A DNA stretch of 64,000 nucleotides, taken from Chloroflexota bacterium. Its GTDB lineage: Bacteria > Chloroflexota > Dehalococcoidia > Lucifugimonadales > Lucifugimonadaceae. This document shows positions 17,918-27,195 of this stretch, piece after piece (position 1 is the first letter of the stretch; every line of letters begins with the position of its first letter). The DNA is taken from positions 1 to 64,000 of the forward strand of contig JABMNO010000048.1 in NCBI GenBank assembly GCA_013204555.1, read 5' to 3'. Under the pieces are notes generated by a model. The model was not told the origin of the DNA. It ran no database searches and was given only the letters and a program-made list of their open reading frames with translations. Both the position numbers and the translations under genes were made by a program.

Positions 17918-18889
17918 TTAGCGTTTGATGGATTCGACCGCGAACCACAACGCCAGCGAGCCACCCCGGTCGTCGTACCCGTTCTCTTGTTTTCGAATTC
18001 TGTACTCCCCAAGCGAGTTCAACGGCCCTGTACCGGTGCAGGAGTGGGCCACCATGCCCTGGGCGTTAACTCGAGATGAAACCGCGTCCCAGGCTCGTGT
18101 GAGAGGGTCATCGAACCGTCCGTCCAGCCAGCCCATTCGCCGACCGCGGGCGAGCGCATAACCGATCATGGCGGTACAGGTGAGTTCCAGATAGGTCTCA
18201 GGCTCGTCGATCACCTGCCGCCAGGCGCCGCCGACTTCCTGGTGTGGCAGAAGCGCTTGAAGATGCGCTACGTGCTTCTGAGTTAGCTCGGACACCCCTT
18301 CCTGATCCTGATTGAGGTATGTGAGCGCCTCAGCGAACCCCAGCGCAGCGAAGCCGTTTCCACGCCCCCAGTAGTACGGCGACTGGCCGCAGTGGTGCCA
18401 GAGACCAGTATCTGGTTGGGCATGGACCTTTTGCATTACAGCAATCAAAGCATCTGAGTACCTTGAATCAGACGTCGCCTCGAACGCGCGACCAAGCACC
18501 GCCCCAACGAAAAAAACATCCTCAACACGATAATCAGGGTCCACAGGTTCGGGAAACCCGTCGGGTCGCGTGGCCAGGTAGAGATCGGAATACCGGATGA
18601 GATTCGTTATGTACCGGTCATCTTTCGTTGAGCGGGATAGATCACTCGCCCAGACGAATCCAGAGTGGACCGAACCGTCGGACTGACTGTTCGTTTCAAA
18701 CGCCTCATCAGTAATAGACGGCGCTACCAGATCGGAGATTTCACTCGATGGGTCCTGCGTATCGGGATCAATCTCGGCGAGACGCAGGCGGCCTGAGATG
18801 CCAACACCCCGGACGTAGTTTGTCGGTTCCAGAGTGTGGCCATAGTGACTGGCGAGGATTCTGGCGGTTTCAAGCGGAGATCGTGGCAT
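17918..18889 (-). CDS. GH88/GH105-like glycoside hydrolase
   Basis: A protein of about 323 residues related to unsaturated glucuronyl/rhamnogalacturonyl hydrolases, with an (alpha/alpha)6-barrel. The signature YYWGRGNGFAALGFAEAL is visible in the middle, with a preceding DTGLWHHCGQSP segment as in the family. It would cleave an unsaturated uronic acid from the end of a polysaccharide-lyase product. No signal peptide is apparent, so it is probably cytoplasmic. ATG 18889 is chosen; a TTG at 18904 would add five residues. The gene is slightly short for the family, and its N-terminal part is divergent, so the exact substrate is open. It fits the uronate/sugar-acid theme of the neighbouring genes. 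Confidence 0.75.
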   Translation of the reverse strand: MPRSPLETARILASHYGHTLEPTNYVRGVGISGRLRLAEIDPDTQDPSSEISDLVAPSITDEAFETNSQSDGSVHSGFVWASDLSRSTKDDRYITNLIRYSDLYLATRPDGFPEPVDPDYRVEDVFFVGAVLGRAFEATSDSRYSDALIAVMQKVHAQPDTGLWHHCGQSPYYWGRGNGFAALGFAEALTYLNQDQEGVSELTQKHVAHLQALLPHQEVGGAWRQVIDEPETYLELTCTAMIGYALARGRRMGWLDGRFDDPLTRAWDAVSSRVNAQGMVAHSCTGTGPLNSLGEYRIRKQENGYDDRGGSLALWFAVESIKR

Positions 18890-19016
18890 TGTTTTGACTC
18901 TCAATACGCGAATACTGGTTTCGACTGGTCAGCTATCTTATCGGCGGCGATCCAGCGGATGAGTACACGCCTATGTGCTAACTTTCGCATCCGAAGTTTG
19001 CTTGGAGGAGCGGTTG

Positions 19017-19763
19017 ATGGCATACGAAGGTTTGTTGGCGGAGACCGTATTCCACACGGGATATGACGGCGATCAGGTTGAAGCCTACATGGCGCGCCCA
19101 ATGGGTCCGGGGCCGTTTCCCGGAGTGGTGGTGATTCATCACATGCCCGGATGGGATGCTGCAACGAAAGAGATCACCCGACGATTCGCCCATTTCGGCT
19201 ATATTGCGATCGACCCAAACCTCTATACGAGGGAGGGACCCGGTGAGCCGGATGACGTGGCAGCAGTAGCAAGAGCGGCAGGTGGAGCTCCAGATGCCCG
19301 GGTGATGGGAGATGTTGGCGGCGCAGCATCCCACATACGAAATGTGCCTTACCACAACGGCAAAGTTGGAGTCATAGGATTCTGCTCAGGTGGTCGACAG
19401 ACCTACCTGGCGGCATGCACTCTGGATAGTTTCGATGCAGCCGTAGATTGCTGGGGAGGCCGAGTAATCGCAACGCCAGATCAGCTCACAGAACGGCAGC
19501 CAGTAGCCCCAATAGATTTCACCGCTGATTTGAGTTGTCCGCTCCTCGGCCTCTTTGGCGACGATGACCAGTCGCCTTCTCCGGATGACGTGGCGCGCAT
19601 GGTGGAAGAGTTGAAGAAGCACGGTAAGACCTATGAATTCCATACGTATGAGGGAGCAGCGCATGGGTTCTTTGCTGTTGATAGACCCGGCTATCGGCCG
19701 GTCCAGGCAACGGAGGCGTGGGGTGAAGTGTTCAAGTGGTTCGGGAAGCACCTGGCCGGATAG
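19017..19763 (+). CDS. Dienelactone hydrolase family protein
   Basis: A 248-residue alpha/beta hydrolase. The nucleophile elbow reads GFCSGG (cysteine nucleophile as in dienelactone hydrolase). The acid lies near FGDDDQSPSP and the histidine in GAAHGFFAVDRPGY. The pattern FPGVVVIHHMPGWD near the N-terminus is also typical. It may open lactones or hydrolyse esters in breakdown of aromatic or cyclic compounds. GGAGGAG at 19004-19010 fixes the start at ATG 19017 rather than the upstream ATG 18975. The small DUF6295-like gene follows 23 bp downstream and is probably cotranscribed. Confidence 0.88.
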   Translation: MAYEGLLAETVFHTGYDGDQVEAYMARPMGPGPFPGVVVIHHMPGWDAATKEITRRFAHFGYIAIDPNLYTREGPGEPDDVAAVARAAGGAPDARVMGDVGGAASHIRNVPYHNGKVGVIGFCSGGRQTYLAACTLDSFDAAVDCWGGRVIATPDQLTERQPVAPIDFTADLSCPLLGLFGDDDQSPSPDDVARMVEELKKHGKTYEFHTYEGAAHGFFAVDRPGYRPVQATEAWGEVFKWFGKHLAG

Positions 19764-19786
19764 CCAGATCAGAGAGGAAGAAACTG

Positions 19787-20050
19787 ATGTGTACATGAAT
19801 TATTGAGAACGTACAAATCGCAGGCAGCGGCAAAGGACCTGAAGGTTGGTTCAAACTGAACCAGGTCAATGTGTATTACGATCATCCGTATCATGCTCCC
19901 CTGGATCACGCGCTGATTATCGACTTCGTCAAAGACGCCAGCAAACCCGGCGAACGGGTGGCCGTGGAGCTAAGCCGAGATTCGGCCATCAGACTAATAG
20001 ATGGCATACAGTCGGCGCTCTCAGTTGGTGAAGAAGCTCACGCTATCTAA
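19787..20050 (+). pseudogene. DUF6295-like small gene interrupted by TGA at codon 4
   Basis: The frame begins ATG-TGT-ACA (Met-Cys-Thr), meets TGA at 19796-19798, and then continues open for 83 codons to TAA. The downstream reading is strongly protein-like: IIENVQIAGSGKGPEGW, then VNVYYDHPYHAPLDHALIIDF and GERVAVELSRDSA. From memory this is the small family of unknown function DUF6295, whose members start MCT followed by an aromatic or other residue and IIEN. A ribosome-binding site (AGAGAGGAAG, 19771-19780) precedes the ATG. TGA is a normal stop elsewhere here, so this is a nonsense mutation, a base-call error, or initiation after the stop (ATT codons at 19799 and 19802). A single change from TGG or CGA would give TGA. 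Confidence 0.72.
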
Positions 20051-20083
20051 CCGCTACTCGCATCCACGCAGAACAAAAAGGAA

Positions 20084-21190
20084 TTGAGATTGGTACTAAA
20101 GAGGCTGAAGGAAATTGAGAATGCCACGGTTGTTGCCGCAGCTCCGCTGACTGAGTTCGTGGGATCGCTGATGCACGCCGCCGGGATGCGTGAAGATGAG
20201 TCGCTGGAGGCTGCAGAGGTTCTGGTGGACGCGGATCTGAACGGTATCGACACCCACGGCGTCGGGTACAACCTTGAGCTCCACTACCTGAATGGGTTGA
20301 TGTCCGAATACATCAATCCCCGTCCAAACACTCAAATTACTCACGAGACGCCGGGAACCGCCACGGTTGATGCTGACCGTGGGATTGGCCTCGTGGCTGG
20401 TCGATTCGCTATGAACCTCGCGATCACGAAGGCACGGGAGACCGGAATCGCGTCAGTTGCCGTTCCAAATAGTAGCCACTATGGCGCAGCGGGCTACTAC
20501 GCCCGGATGGCGGTACCACACGACATGATCGGCCTGGCGCTGTCCTCAGGCGGCACCAGAGTTATCATCCCAATGGGTGGAAGAGACCCATGGATGGGCA
20601 CCAACCCCATCGCAATGGCAGCACCTGCAAACGAGGAGCCTCCGTTTGTGATCGATATGGCCACCACTGTCGTTTCGTTCGGGAAGGTCTCTATTGCGCG
20701 TCACTTCGGCGTCGAAATCCCTGAAGGATGGGCTGTCACCGAATCTGGTGAGCCGATTACAGATCCAGCGAACAGTCCTCCCGCGCACGGCCAGCCGCCG
20801 TTGGGTGAGACTCACGAGCATGGAGCACAGAAAGGCACCGGACTGGGGATGATGTCCGATATCCTTTGCGCTATCTTGCCTGGAGAGCCCGTCTCCGGTC
20901 TCCTGCCGGACAATCCAAAAGGGGGGCGATTTTGCCACTACTTCCAGGCAATCCGGATCGATGCATTCCGTCCTGCTGATGAGTTCAAATCCAATATGGA
21001 TGAGATGCTCAGGGCCTTGAAAAATCAACCCACATCAGATGGATTCGATCGGGTGATGTACCCGGGTCAGCCTGAGGCGGAGTATTACCAGGAACGAGTC
21101 AACTCAGGAATACCGCTTCCAGAGCACACTATCGCTTACTTCAGGCAGATGGCTGTGGAGCTGGGTGTTGAGTACACGCTGGGGGACTAG
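20084..21190 (+). CDS. Malate/L-lactate dehydrogenase family (Ldh2) oxidoreductase
   Basis: A 368-residue NAD(P)-dependent dehydrogenase of the Ldh2/MDH2 family, which reduces or oxidises 2-oxo/2-hydroxy acids and related compounds. Characteristic stretches are the DLNGIDTHGVGY segment with the catalytic histidine, VPNSSHYGAAGYYARMA, and MGTNPIAMAAPA. The late segment KGTGLGMMSDILCAILPG also fits. The start is unclear: TTG 20084 lies almost on top of AAGGA (20077-20081), while TTG 20090 has better spacing. It follows the interrupted DUF6295-like gene by 33 bp. The substrate is not predictable within the family (malate, lactate, sulfolactate, ureidoglycolate or dehydro sugars). Its stop codon overlaps the stop of the convergent surface-protein gene by a few bases. 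Confidence 0.88.
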   Translation: MRLVLKRLKEIENATVVAAAPLTEFVGSLMHAAGMREDESLEAAEVLVDADLNGIDTHGVGYNLELHYLNGLMSEYINPRPNTQITHETPGTATVDADRGIGLVAGRFAMNLAITKARETGIASVAVPNSSHYGAAGYYARMAVPHDMIGLALSSGGTRVIIPMGGRDPWMGTNPIAMAAPANEEPPFVIDMATTVVSFGKVSIARHFGVEIPEGWAVTESGEPITDPANSPPAHGQPPLGETHEHGAQKGTGLGMMSDILCAILPGEPVSGLLPDNPKGGRFCHYFQAIRIDAFRPADEFKSNMDEMLRALKNQPTSDGFDRVMYPGQPEAEYYQERVNSGIPLPEHTIAYFRQMAVELGVEYTLGD

Positions 21191-24100
21191 TTGTTCTGAT
21201 TACGCTTCGGCCGACGTGCAACGATAAGCAATCCAAGTAGGCCTGCACCGTAAAGCGCACTGTCGGCGCCAGGTGTCTTGCTGTTGGCGAATGGGAGGCC
21301 ACAACCACCACCGCCAGAAGGAGCACCGTCCTGTGAATCCGGAGTCTCGTCTTCGAGTAACGAGGCATCGCGCATGGCTGTGGCCGTCTGCTCAACGTCT
21401 GCGTTCGTGAGTCCGGGTGGGGCTTCCGATGGATCAGGCGTCGACTCTGGAGCTGCGTCAATGATGGGACCATCCGCTGGTTCCGCTGTGGACTCGGCTG
21501 AAGGGTCGACGTCAGGGGGCGTAGCTTGCAGAGCCGCCTGAGCAGCGATGACTCCTTCAATAATTGCAGCCAGGCCGGGGGCCAGAGGAATACTGGGAGA
21601 CGCAGTAGTCGGCTCTTTGACCTCGGTCGACGGATCAATCGGCTTTGAATCGCCATTTGGCGTCACGTCAGGGTCAGGTGCAACGTCGCTCGGTTCGATT
21701 TGCCCAGTTGTGTCATCTGGTGCTTCCACCTGGGCGTTCGGAATATCGTCTCCCACGCTTCCTGGTGAATCGCCCTTTGGAAGCGTGACGCCAACATCGT
21801 TATCTTCTATTGGAGTGGTCTGCCCATCCGCCGGATCGCTCTGTGGATCGCCATCAACCGGAACCTCTACTGCTGGCGGCTCTTCATCTACTCCATCGCT
21901 GGGATCGGTGCTTGGGGTGTCGGAGGGATCAACCGGCGGCTGGGTAGATACTGTGAAAATCGTCTCAACCGGTGTGAGTGCGTTACCTGCGAGATCAGCC
22001 GACTCGATTGCCACCAGGTATGAACCAATGGGAAGTATGTCGGTCTGGTACTCCCACACAACTCCATACGCTATTGGGCTGAACTTGTGGCCCACTTCGG
22101 TGCCGTTGATGGTCGCGGAAGTGATGACGGCGCCTGACGAAGTATCACCTTCGTACTCATTTGATTCGCCCGGGAAACTGATCCGGATCAAGGTCGTCCA
22201 TCCCTCCAATTTCGTGCCAAATGTTGGAGATATCAATGGTGTTGAAACCTGGTGATCGACTTCGAATCGAATCGCCTGTGATGGATAGTCGGCTTCAAAC
22301 GTTTCCTGGCCAACTGTGCCCAGATTTCCCGACCTGTCAAAACCTGTGACGACGATATTTCTCACACCATCGCTGGCACGAGATGAATCCAATTTGTTCA
22401 CATCAATTTGGAACCGCCACTTTTTGTCCCCTTCAGGTGGAGTTACGTCAACCGTACGACCATCAATAGACACCGATGGCGAAGCACTGAGATTCTCATT
22501 GCTTGTGACTTCCACATCAAACATCCCACTCACATACTTTGAACTGAGTGCAATCGCCATTCGCGGGCGGATCAAATCTGTCACAGATACGGTCTGGAGT
22601 CCTGATTCGAGCCCCGCCAGATCATGAACGGCGCCGCTTTGCATCTGTAACTCATCTGGATCGCCAAGCAGCAGAGGTACGTTTAAGAACAATGAGAGCG
22701 GCATCGATTTGGGTACGAACGCGGTACTGGCCTGGCGATTGTCGATAAAGAAATTTTCGGGCAACAAGGATGCTGGGTCGATGGGTTCGTCAAACGTGAG
22801 GTGAACCCAGCCGAGTTGATCAGTTTCGATTTTTTGGGTGCCATCGTCGAACCGTTCACCAGCAACTGCTGAGATTATCCGTGCTGAACGTGTGTCAATA
22901 ACAATCCGACCATCCTGATTGCCGGCGACAGACACGTCTGAATCAGACCGGGTGGTATTGCCAGCGCGATCTGTAACACGGAGGAACCAGGACACAGTCC
23001 CATCTGAGCCAAGGTCAGGCATCATGGTGTTGACGGTGAGCGTTTTTTCCAAAACCGTGACATCCTCAACTGGCACGCTGAAAATCTCTTCATCACCGAC
23101 TATGACTTCGTCTTTATCGAAGTCCAGATGGATTTCGATATCATTGGTGTCAACGCCTATACCAACGTCATCGACCGTGAAGGAAATGTTGACGTCACGG
23201 GGGAACACGTATGCGCCTGGAATCGGAGTAATTCTGGTGATCGTTGGTGCGATGGTGTCCATAGTGATCGCATCTGTGATTATGGTCCGGGGCGTCTGAT
23301 CCTGATATCTGACGATGATGGTGTCGCCATGATCGACTCCGATCTTTGTCCCGGAGGTTGTTTCTGGGCCGCTGATGTTCTTGACCGGCATGATTTTGCC
23401 CACGAAACGGGAACTACTCGGCGATGTTTCGGTCAGGATAACGGTGATAGCTGAGTCACTGTTCGTTCCCAAGACCTCAACCGAAGTGGTGCTTATGATC
23501 GATGTCGCATACGTGACCGAGAACGTCTCACGGAGGTCTATACCGCCATGTCGGGCGACACTCATGGCACCGCTATTTACGTCGACCGATCCTATTTTTC
23601 CACCTGTGAGCCCCGACGTTGAAACGTCTTTGCCGGTGACAAGACCGTCTCCATTGATATCGGCGATTGGAGGGTTGCTCAGGAACATGGTGAACGATTC
23701 GAATTCGTCAGCTGCTGGCAACACAAAAGGATCACCGAAGACATCTTCAGAGTAGACGACCCCGGTCTGGTATCCGATAGAAAACGGGAGAGGTGTCAGG
23801 ATCTTGGTTTCGCGCACTACAACCGCAATCTCTTCGCTGATATCCAGAAAGGCGATTGAGATTTCCGGCGCAACAATCGTGAAATCCCCGATGGAAACGT
23901 CTCCAGAATCGTCGGCGTCAAACGGCGATACGGTGGGTAACATAACGAACTCACTGAACCCCTGCAGGCCGGGTGAAATCACGTATGGCGTCAGTAGAGG
24001 ATCCTCCGTAGCTGTCACCAACTCTGATGTCTCAATGCTGTAAGTGAGGTCGGTTGCACTGGCCGCTGTACGCGTCACCGTCACGGTGCCCGAAGCCAGA

Positions 24101-24483
24101 TCGATGTCCGTTACCTCGGCATTCGGAATTGATACTGAGAAGTCGGCAGAGCTGATCAACCCATCTCTATCCTGATCAGCGATCACGCCGATTGGTAGCT
24201 CTAACTCGAAGGTCTGCCCGATTCCACCTGCAGGAATCGTGAATGGCTCTCCCGCCGAGTCCAGGGTCTCAGATTCTCTGGCAATCGACTCACGAAGGTC
24301 CAGATCAGTCACTGCGATATCTATCTCAGTGCCGTAGGTCGCGTAATTGCGACTGAGAGTGAGCTTTCCGACATTGTTCGTGCTCGATGCGGCGCTAGCA
24401 GTAACGCTGCCGAACGCGAAAAATAGAAGCAAAATCAGTCCTGCAGCAACTGCTGATGGCCTGATCTGCAACGGTATTGGCAT
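21187..24483 (-). CDS. Large surface protein with Ig-like repeats and C-terminal anchor
   Basis: A 1098-residue exported protein. The signal peptide (about 1-32) ends at TASAA. Several beta-sandwich repeats follow. EF-hand-like calcium loops occur between them (DQDRDGLISSADF, DADDSGDVSIGDF, DINGDGLVTGKDV). Later blocks (about 415-850) resemble bacterial Ig-like and Cadherin-like domains with a DRAGNTTRSDS pattern. A long Pro/Asp/Glu-rich linker (about 870-1050) leads to GGGGCG, a hydrophobic segment (about 1075-1090) and a basic tail RRPKRNQNN. This ending looks like a C-terminal sorting signal of the GlyGly/MYXO-CTERM style, where a protease cleaves and anchors the protein. Calcium-dependent surface or adhesion role is inference. 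Confidence 0.78.
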   Translation of the reverse strand: MPIPLQIRPSAVAAGLILLLFFAFGSVTASAASSTNNVGKLTLSRNYATYGTEIDIAVTDLDLRESIARESETLDSAGEPFTIPAGGIGQTFELELPIGVIADQDRDGLISSADFSVSIPNAEVTDIDLASGTVTVTRTAASATDLTYSIETSELVTATEDPLLTPYVISPGLQGFSEFVMLPTVSPFDADDSGDVSIGDFTIVAPEISIAFLDISEEIAVVVRETKILTPLPFSIGYQTGVVYSEDVFGDPFVLPAADEFESFTMFLSNPPIADINGDGLVTGKDVSTSGLTGGKIGSVDVNSGAMSVARHGGIDLRETFSVTYATSIISTTSVEVLGTNSDSAITVILTETSPSSSRFVGKIMPVKNISGPETTSGTKIGVDHGDTIIVRYQDQTPRTIITDAITMDTIAPTITRITPIPGAYVFPRDVNISFTVDDVGIGVDTNDIEIHLDFDKDEVIVGDEEIFSVPVEDVTVLEKTLTVNTMMPDLGSDGTVSWFLRVTDRAGNTTRSDSDVSVAGNQDGRIVIDTRSARIISAVAGERFDDGTQKIETDQLGWVHLTFDEPIDPASLLPENFFIDNRQASTAFVPKSMPLSLFLNVPLLLGDPDELQMQSGAVHDLAGLESGLQTVSVTDLIRPRMAIALSSKYVSGMFDVEVTSNENLSASPSVSIDGRTVDVTPPEGDKKWRFQIDVNKLDSSRASDGVRNIVVTGFDRSGNLGTVGQETFEADYPSQAIRFEVDHQVSTPLISPTFGTKLEGWTTLIRISFPGESNEYEGDTSSGAVITSATINGTEVGHKFSPIAYGVVWEYQTDILPIGSYLVAIESADLAGNALTPVETIFTVSTQPPVDPSDTPSTDPSDGVDEEPPAVEVPVDGDPQSDPADGQTTPIEDNDVGVTLPKGDSPGSVGDDIPNAQVEAPDDTTGQIEPSDVAPDPDVTPNGDSKPIDPSTEVKEPTTASPSIPLAPGLAAIIEGVIAAQAALQATPPDVDPSAESTAEPADGPIIDAAPESTPDPSEAPPGLTNADVEQTATAMRDASLLEDETPDSQDGAPSGGGGCGLPFANSKTPGADSALYGAGLLGLLIVARRPKRNQNN

Positions 24484-24666
24484 CGCGATGAGGTGTATGC
24501 GGTTCGAAATCTGGACTGGTCCCCGGGCTCCGAGAACTTGTTGCGTATTGGTCCAGATTAGGCTCAGACGAAGATCGCATCATCCGTATTTAGTGCAATA
24601 GGGACGCCGGAACCCACACATGCGCCCGCGAAGCCAAACCCTCGTCACCGCCTCGTCCGTATACTG

Positions 24667-25362
24667 ATGCAAGTGAAAAATCAGAGTCATATTTCAACAG
24701 AGTTAGAGAGTTCAGATGTTGCGCTGGTCGGGGCGAAACGGTTCCGATGGAGTTCGATTTACTCCCTGACATTTCGACCCAGAACCTACCTGCGTATCTT
24801 CTATCTGTTGATAGGCCTTCCCATGGGCATATTCCTTACGGCGTTCACGGCAACCGCACTCTTCGTGGGAATTGCGCTCGCCCCGGTCGGGATAGGCCTG
24901 CTTGTCCTTGCCGCATTGGCCACAGGATCATGGATTCTCCTCGGAATTGAACGTGAGATCGCGATTCTTCTGCTGAGGACTGAGATCCGGCCAATAGTGG
25001 CGCCGGCGAGCGCGTCGGACGATATGGTGAGCCTGGTTAAGGCCTATTCACGAAGTCCTAGAACATGGCTTGCGGTTCTTTATCTGATTGGCCGGTTTCC
25101 AGTGGGGGCGATCTCATTCGCTATCACAGTTGCGGCCCTCGGTCTGGCCAGCATGCTGACAGCGGCTCCAATACTGATATTGCTTACCGATATCGACCTT
25201 GGTATCTGGCATATAGAGAGGGTCTGGGAGGCGTCTCTGTTGGCCCTCACAGGTCCGCCAACAGCGATTTTGGCGTTACATCTTGTGAATGCCCTTGCCA
25301 TCGCAAATTCGCGATTAATTAATATGTTCATTGGGCCGGAACCGGTATCAAGTCAGGAATGA
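24667..25362 (+). CDS. Standalone membrane protein of the putative-sensor type
   Basis: A 231-residue membrane protein. It contains two similar halves, each starting with a YLRIFYLLIGLPMGIF- or WLAVLYLIGRFPVGAI-like segment followed by long hydrophobic helices, giving about four transmembrane helices. This matches the 'putative sensor' domain usually fused to the N-terminus of histidine kinases in Actinobacteria and Chloroflexota. Here it stands alone, without a kinase domain. Its stop overlaps the start of the Kelch lipoprotein gene (ATGA), so the two are translationally coupled and may work together at the membrane. The ligand is unknown. Confidence 0.68.
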   Translation: MQVKNQSHISTELESSDVALVGAKRFRWSSIYSLTFRPRTYLRIFYLLIGLPMGIFLTAFTATALFVGIALAPVGIGLLVLAALATGSWILLGIEREIAILLLRTEIRPIVAPASASDDMVSLVKAYSRSPRTWLAVLYLIGRFPVGAISFAITVAALGLASMLTAAPILILLTDIDLGIWHIERVWEASLLALTGPPTAILALHLVNALAIANSRLINMFIGPEPVSSQE

Positions 25363-26675
25363 ACAATTTCCTAAAAGCTGCTCTCCCGGTAGCAGCGTTA
25401 TTGTCGTTCGCCTGTAGCGGCGGTGACTCAACAAACATTTCATTGACGAGAGAAGCTGAATTGGCACAGGCTGCCGCTACGGCTCTTTCCAGACTCCCAA
25501 CTCCAACCCCTACGGCAACACCACTTCCTACGGCGACACCCGTTCCAACCGCGACTCCTGAACCAGCGCCAACTCCAAGGCCGACAGCAACCCCCGATCC
25601 GTCGAAATTGAATCCGAGTGATCTCCATGCAATAGATATCGGCAGCCCTCCGGGCGCATGGTCCGGAATACAGCCGATCACCAAACCCCTGGATTTCACG
25701 TCTATTAGCCCGCTGCCTGAAGGTCGAGCACTGCTGGTGGGAGGTAAGACTTCTGACGGAATCCCTTCAACCGGGGTTGATATCTATGACTCCGGCACTG
25801 GAGAGTGGCAAGCCGTAAGCTCTCTGGCATTTGGTCGGTACCTTCACACAGCAACGACAATGAGTAACGGAGACGTGTTCGTGACCGGCGGTTGGGGAGA
25901 TAACTTCGCAGCGTTTCGAAGCACTCTCAGATATGACGTTGCCAATGATCTATGGAAACAGACAGAACCAATGTCTACCACGCGAGTGGCTCATGAGGCT
26001 GTGACTCTTCACGACGGTGGAATTATGGTGACGGGAGGCTGGGCTGGAGATCCCCTGGCGAGCACCGAAATTTACGATCCGGACGCGGACGTTTGGCAGA
26101 TTGTTGGCGATCTGAACGTTGCGCGATTTGACCACACTTTGACCGTACTCTCAGATGGCCGGGTGCTGGCGGTTGGTGGTGAGGGAGCGGGAGATCAGCG
26201 GCTCTCTTCGGCAGAAATATATGATCCGGATACCGGGGAATGGACTGAGATCGCGAGTCTCAACAGTGCAAGATTTCAGCACACATCGGCTCTGATGCCT
26301 GACGGGAGAGTGATCGTTGCTGGAGGATGGGAGATCGAGTACCTGTCCAGTGTCGAGATATTTGACCCGGAATCTGGCAAATGGGAACAGAGCATGCCGT
26401 TGGCCGAAGCCAGAACTCGTCACGAAGGAATGCAACTGCCAGGCACCTACTATTACGTGGTGGGAGGCATAGGCTACGATGGGTTGCTCCGAGGGTCTGA
26501 AGCCTTCGACTGGCGCACGGATTCCTGGGTTCAGGCTGGAGATCTCAGGCAGGCTCGCTTCGGCCATAAGATCACGATTCTGGATAACGGTGAAATCATC
26601 GCAATTGGTGGGTTTACGGATTCGGGACTCACGCGGTCCGCTGAGGTTGTGACCGCTAATCCCGAACAGGGCTGA
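25359..26675 (+). CDS. Kelch-repeat lipoprotein
   Basis: A 438-residue protein. The signal peptide ends in a lipobox (LLSFAC, lipidation cysteine about residue 19), followed by a Pro/Thr-rich stalk of PTPTATPLPTATP type (about 47-75). Six or seven Kelch repeats follow, each with the GRALLVGG...STGVDIYDSGTGEWQ pattern, forming a beta-propeller on the outer face of the membrane. Such propellers usually bind glycans or protein partners, and no catalytic residues are visible. The gene starts within the stop of the sensor-like membrane protein, so the two are cotranslated. Confidence 0.87.
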   Translation: MNNFLKAALPVAALLSFACSGGDSTNISLTREAELAQAAATALSRLPTPTPTATPLPTATPVPTATPEPAPTPRPTATPDPSKLNPSDLHAIDIGSPPGAWSGIQPITKPLDFTSISPLPEGRALLVGGKTSDGIPSTGVDIYDSGTGEWQAVSSLAFGRYLHTATTMSNGDVFVTGGWGDNFAAFRSTLRYDVANDLWKQTEPMSTTRVAHEAVTLHDGGIMVTGGWAGDPLASTEIYDPDADVWQIVGDLNVARFDHTLTVLSDGRVLAVGGEGAGDQRLSSAEIYDPDTGEWTEIASLNSARFQHTSALMPDGRVIVAGGWEIEYLSSVEIFDPESGKWEQSMPLAEARTRHEGMQLPGTYYYVVGGIGYDGLLRGSEAFDWRTDSWVQAGDLRQARFGHKITILDNGEIIAIGGFTDSGLTRSAEVVTANPEQG

Positions 26676-26775
26676 ATGATCCCGTATATTCAGGATTAAT
26701 TGGTGCGAGTCGATGGCTTGCCTTATAGTCTGCCGTCTAACCGATCCTCACCTCATACATTCAGCGAGACTCTCG

Positions 26776-27183
26776 ATGCTCGGATTGGGAAAAATTACCA
26801 GGCTTTTCGACCCGGTTCGAATTCATCTGCTGTTTGCGTCCAGGGCGTACTCCTCCGAAGACCTTGTTGAGATGGCCATACAAGTCGTGACGAGAGACCG
26901 ACTCGAAATCACCATAGCTACAGCGGAGTTGGTAGTGTTTGCCGCTGAGCGCGACGGCTCAATGTCGGAGTCAGTTCAAACTTCGATGCCGTTCGGACAA
27001 AAACGGACGATTCGTGCAGGGTCAGAGGAAAATTTCAGTGTTGACCTTCCCGTTGGTGATCTCTCCTCGCTCAGCTCAACGGCGCGGCGTTGGAAGATGC
27101 GAGTTCGGGTAAACACGAGTGATCGCCGCGAATTCGTTTTAGAAAGCAAGATAAAAGTGAAAATTGAGGACCCCGTCATATGA
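26776..27183 (+). CDS. Hypothetical beta-rich protein
   Basis: About 135 residues from ATG 26776 (an in-frame upstream ATG at 26713 would add 21 residues). It has alternating hydrophobic strands such as RIHLLFASRAYSSEDLVEMAIQV and a late strand-rich section (KMRVRVNTSDRREFVLESKIKVKIE), which suggests an arrestin- or Spo0M-like beta-sandwich. I do not recognise a family with confidence and no catalytic motif is seen. It is followed after 12 bp by the YbaK-like gene in the same direction, so it may be part of that operon. Confidence 0.5.
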   Translation: MLGLGKITRLFDPVRIHLLFASRAYSSEDLVEMAIQVVTRDRLEITIATAELVVFAAERDGSMSESVQTSMPFGQKRTIRAGSEENFSVDLPVGDLSSLSSTARRWKMRVRVNTSDRREFVLESKIKVKIEDPVI

Positions 27184-27195
27184 GATCATTCGAAC

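Noticed and set aside
19787-20050. Selenocysteine or reassigned TGA
   Set aside because: TGA ends several intact genes here, and no SECIS-like hairpin is visible right after the codon; mutation or error is simpler.
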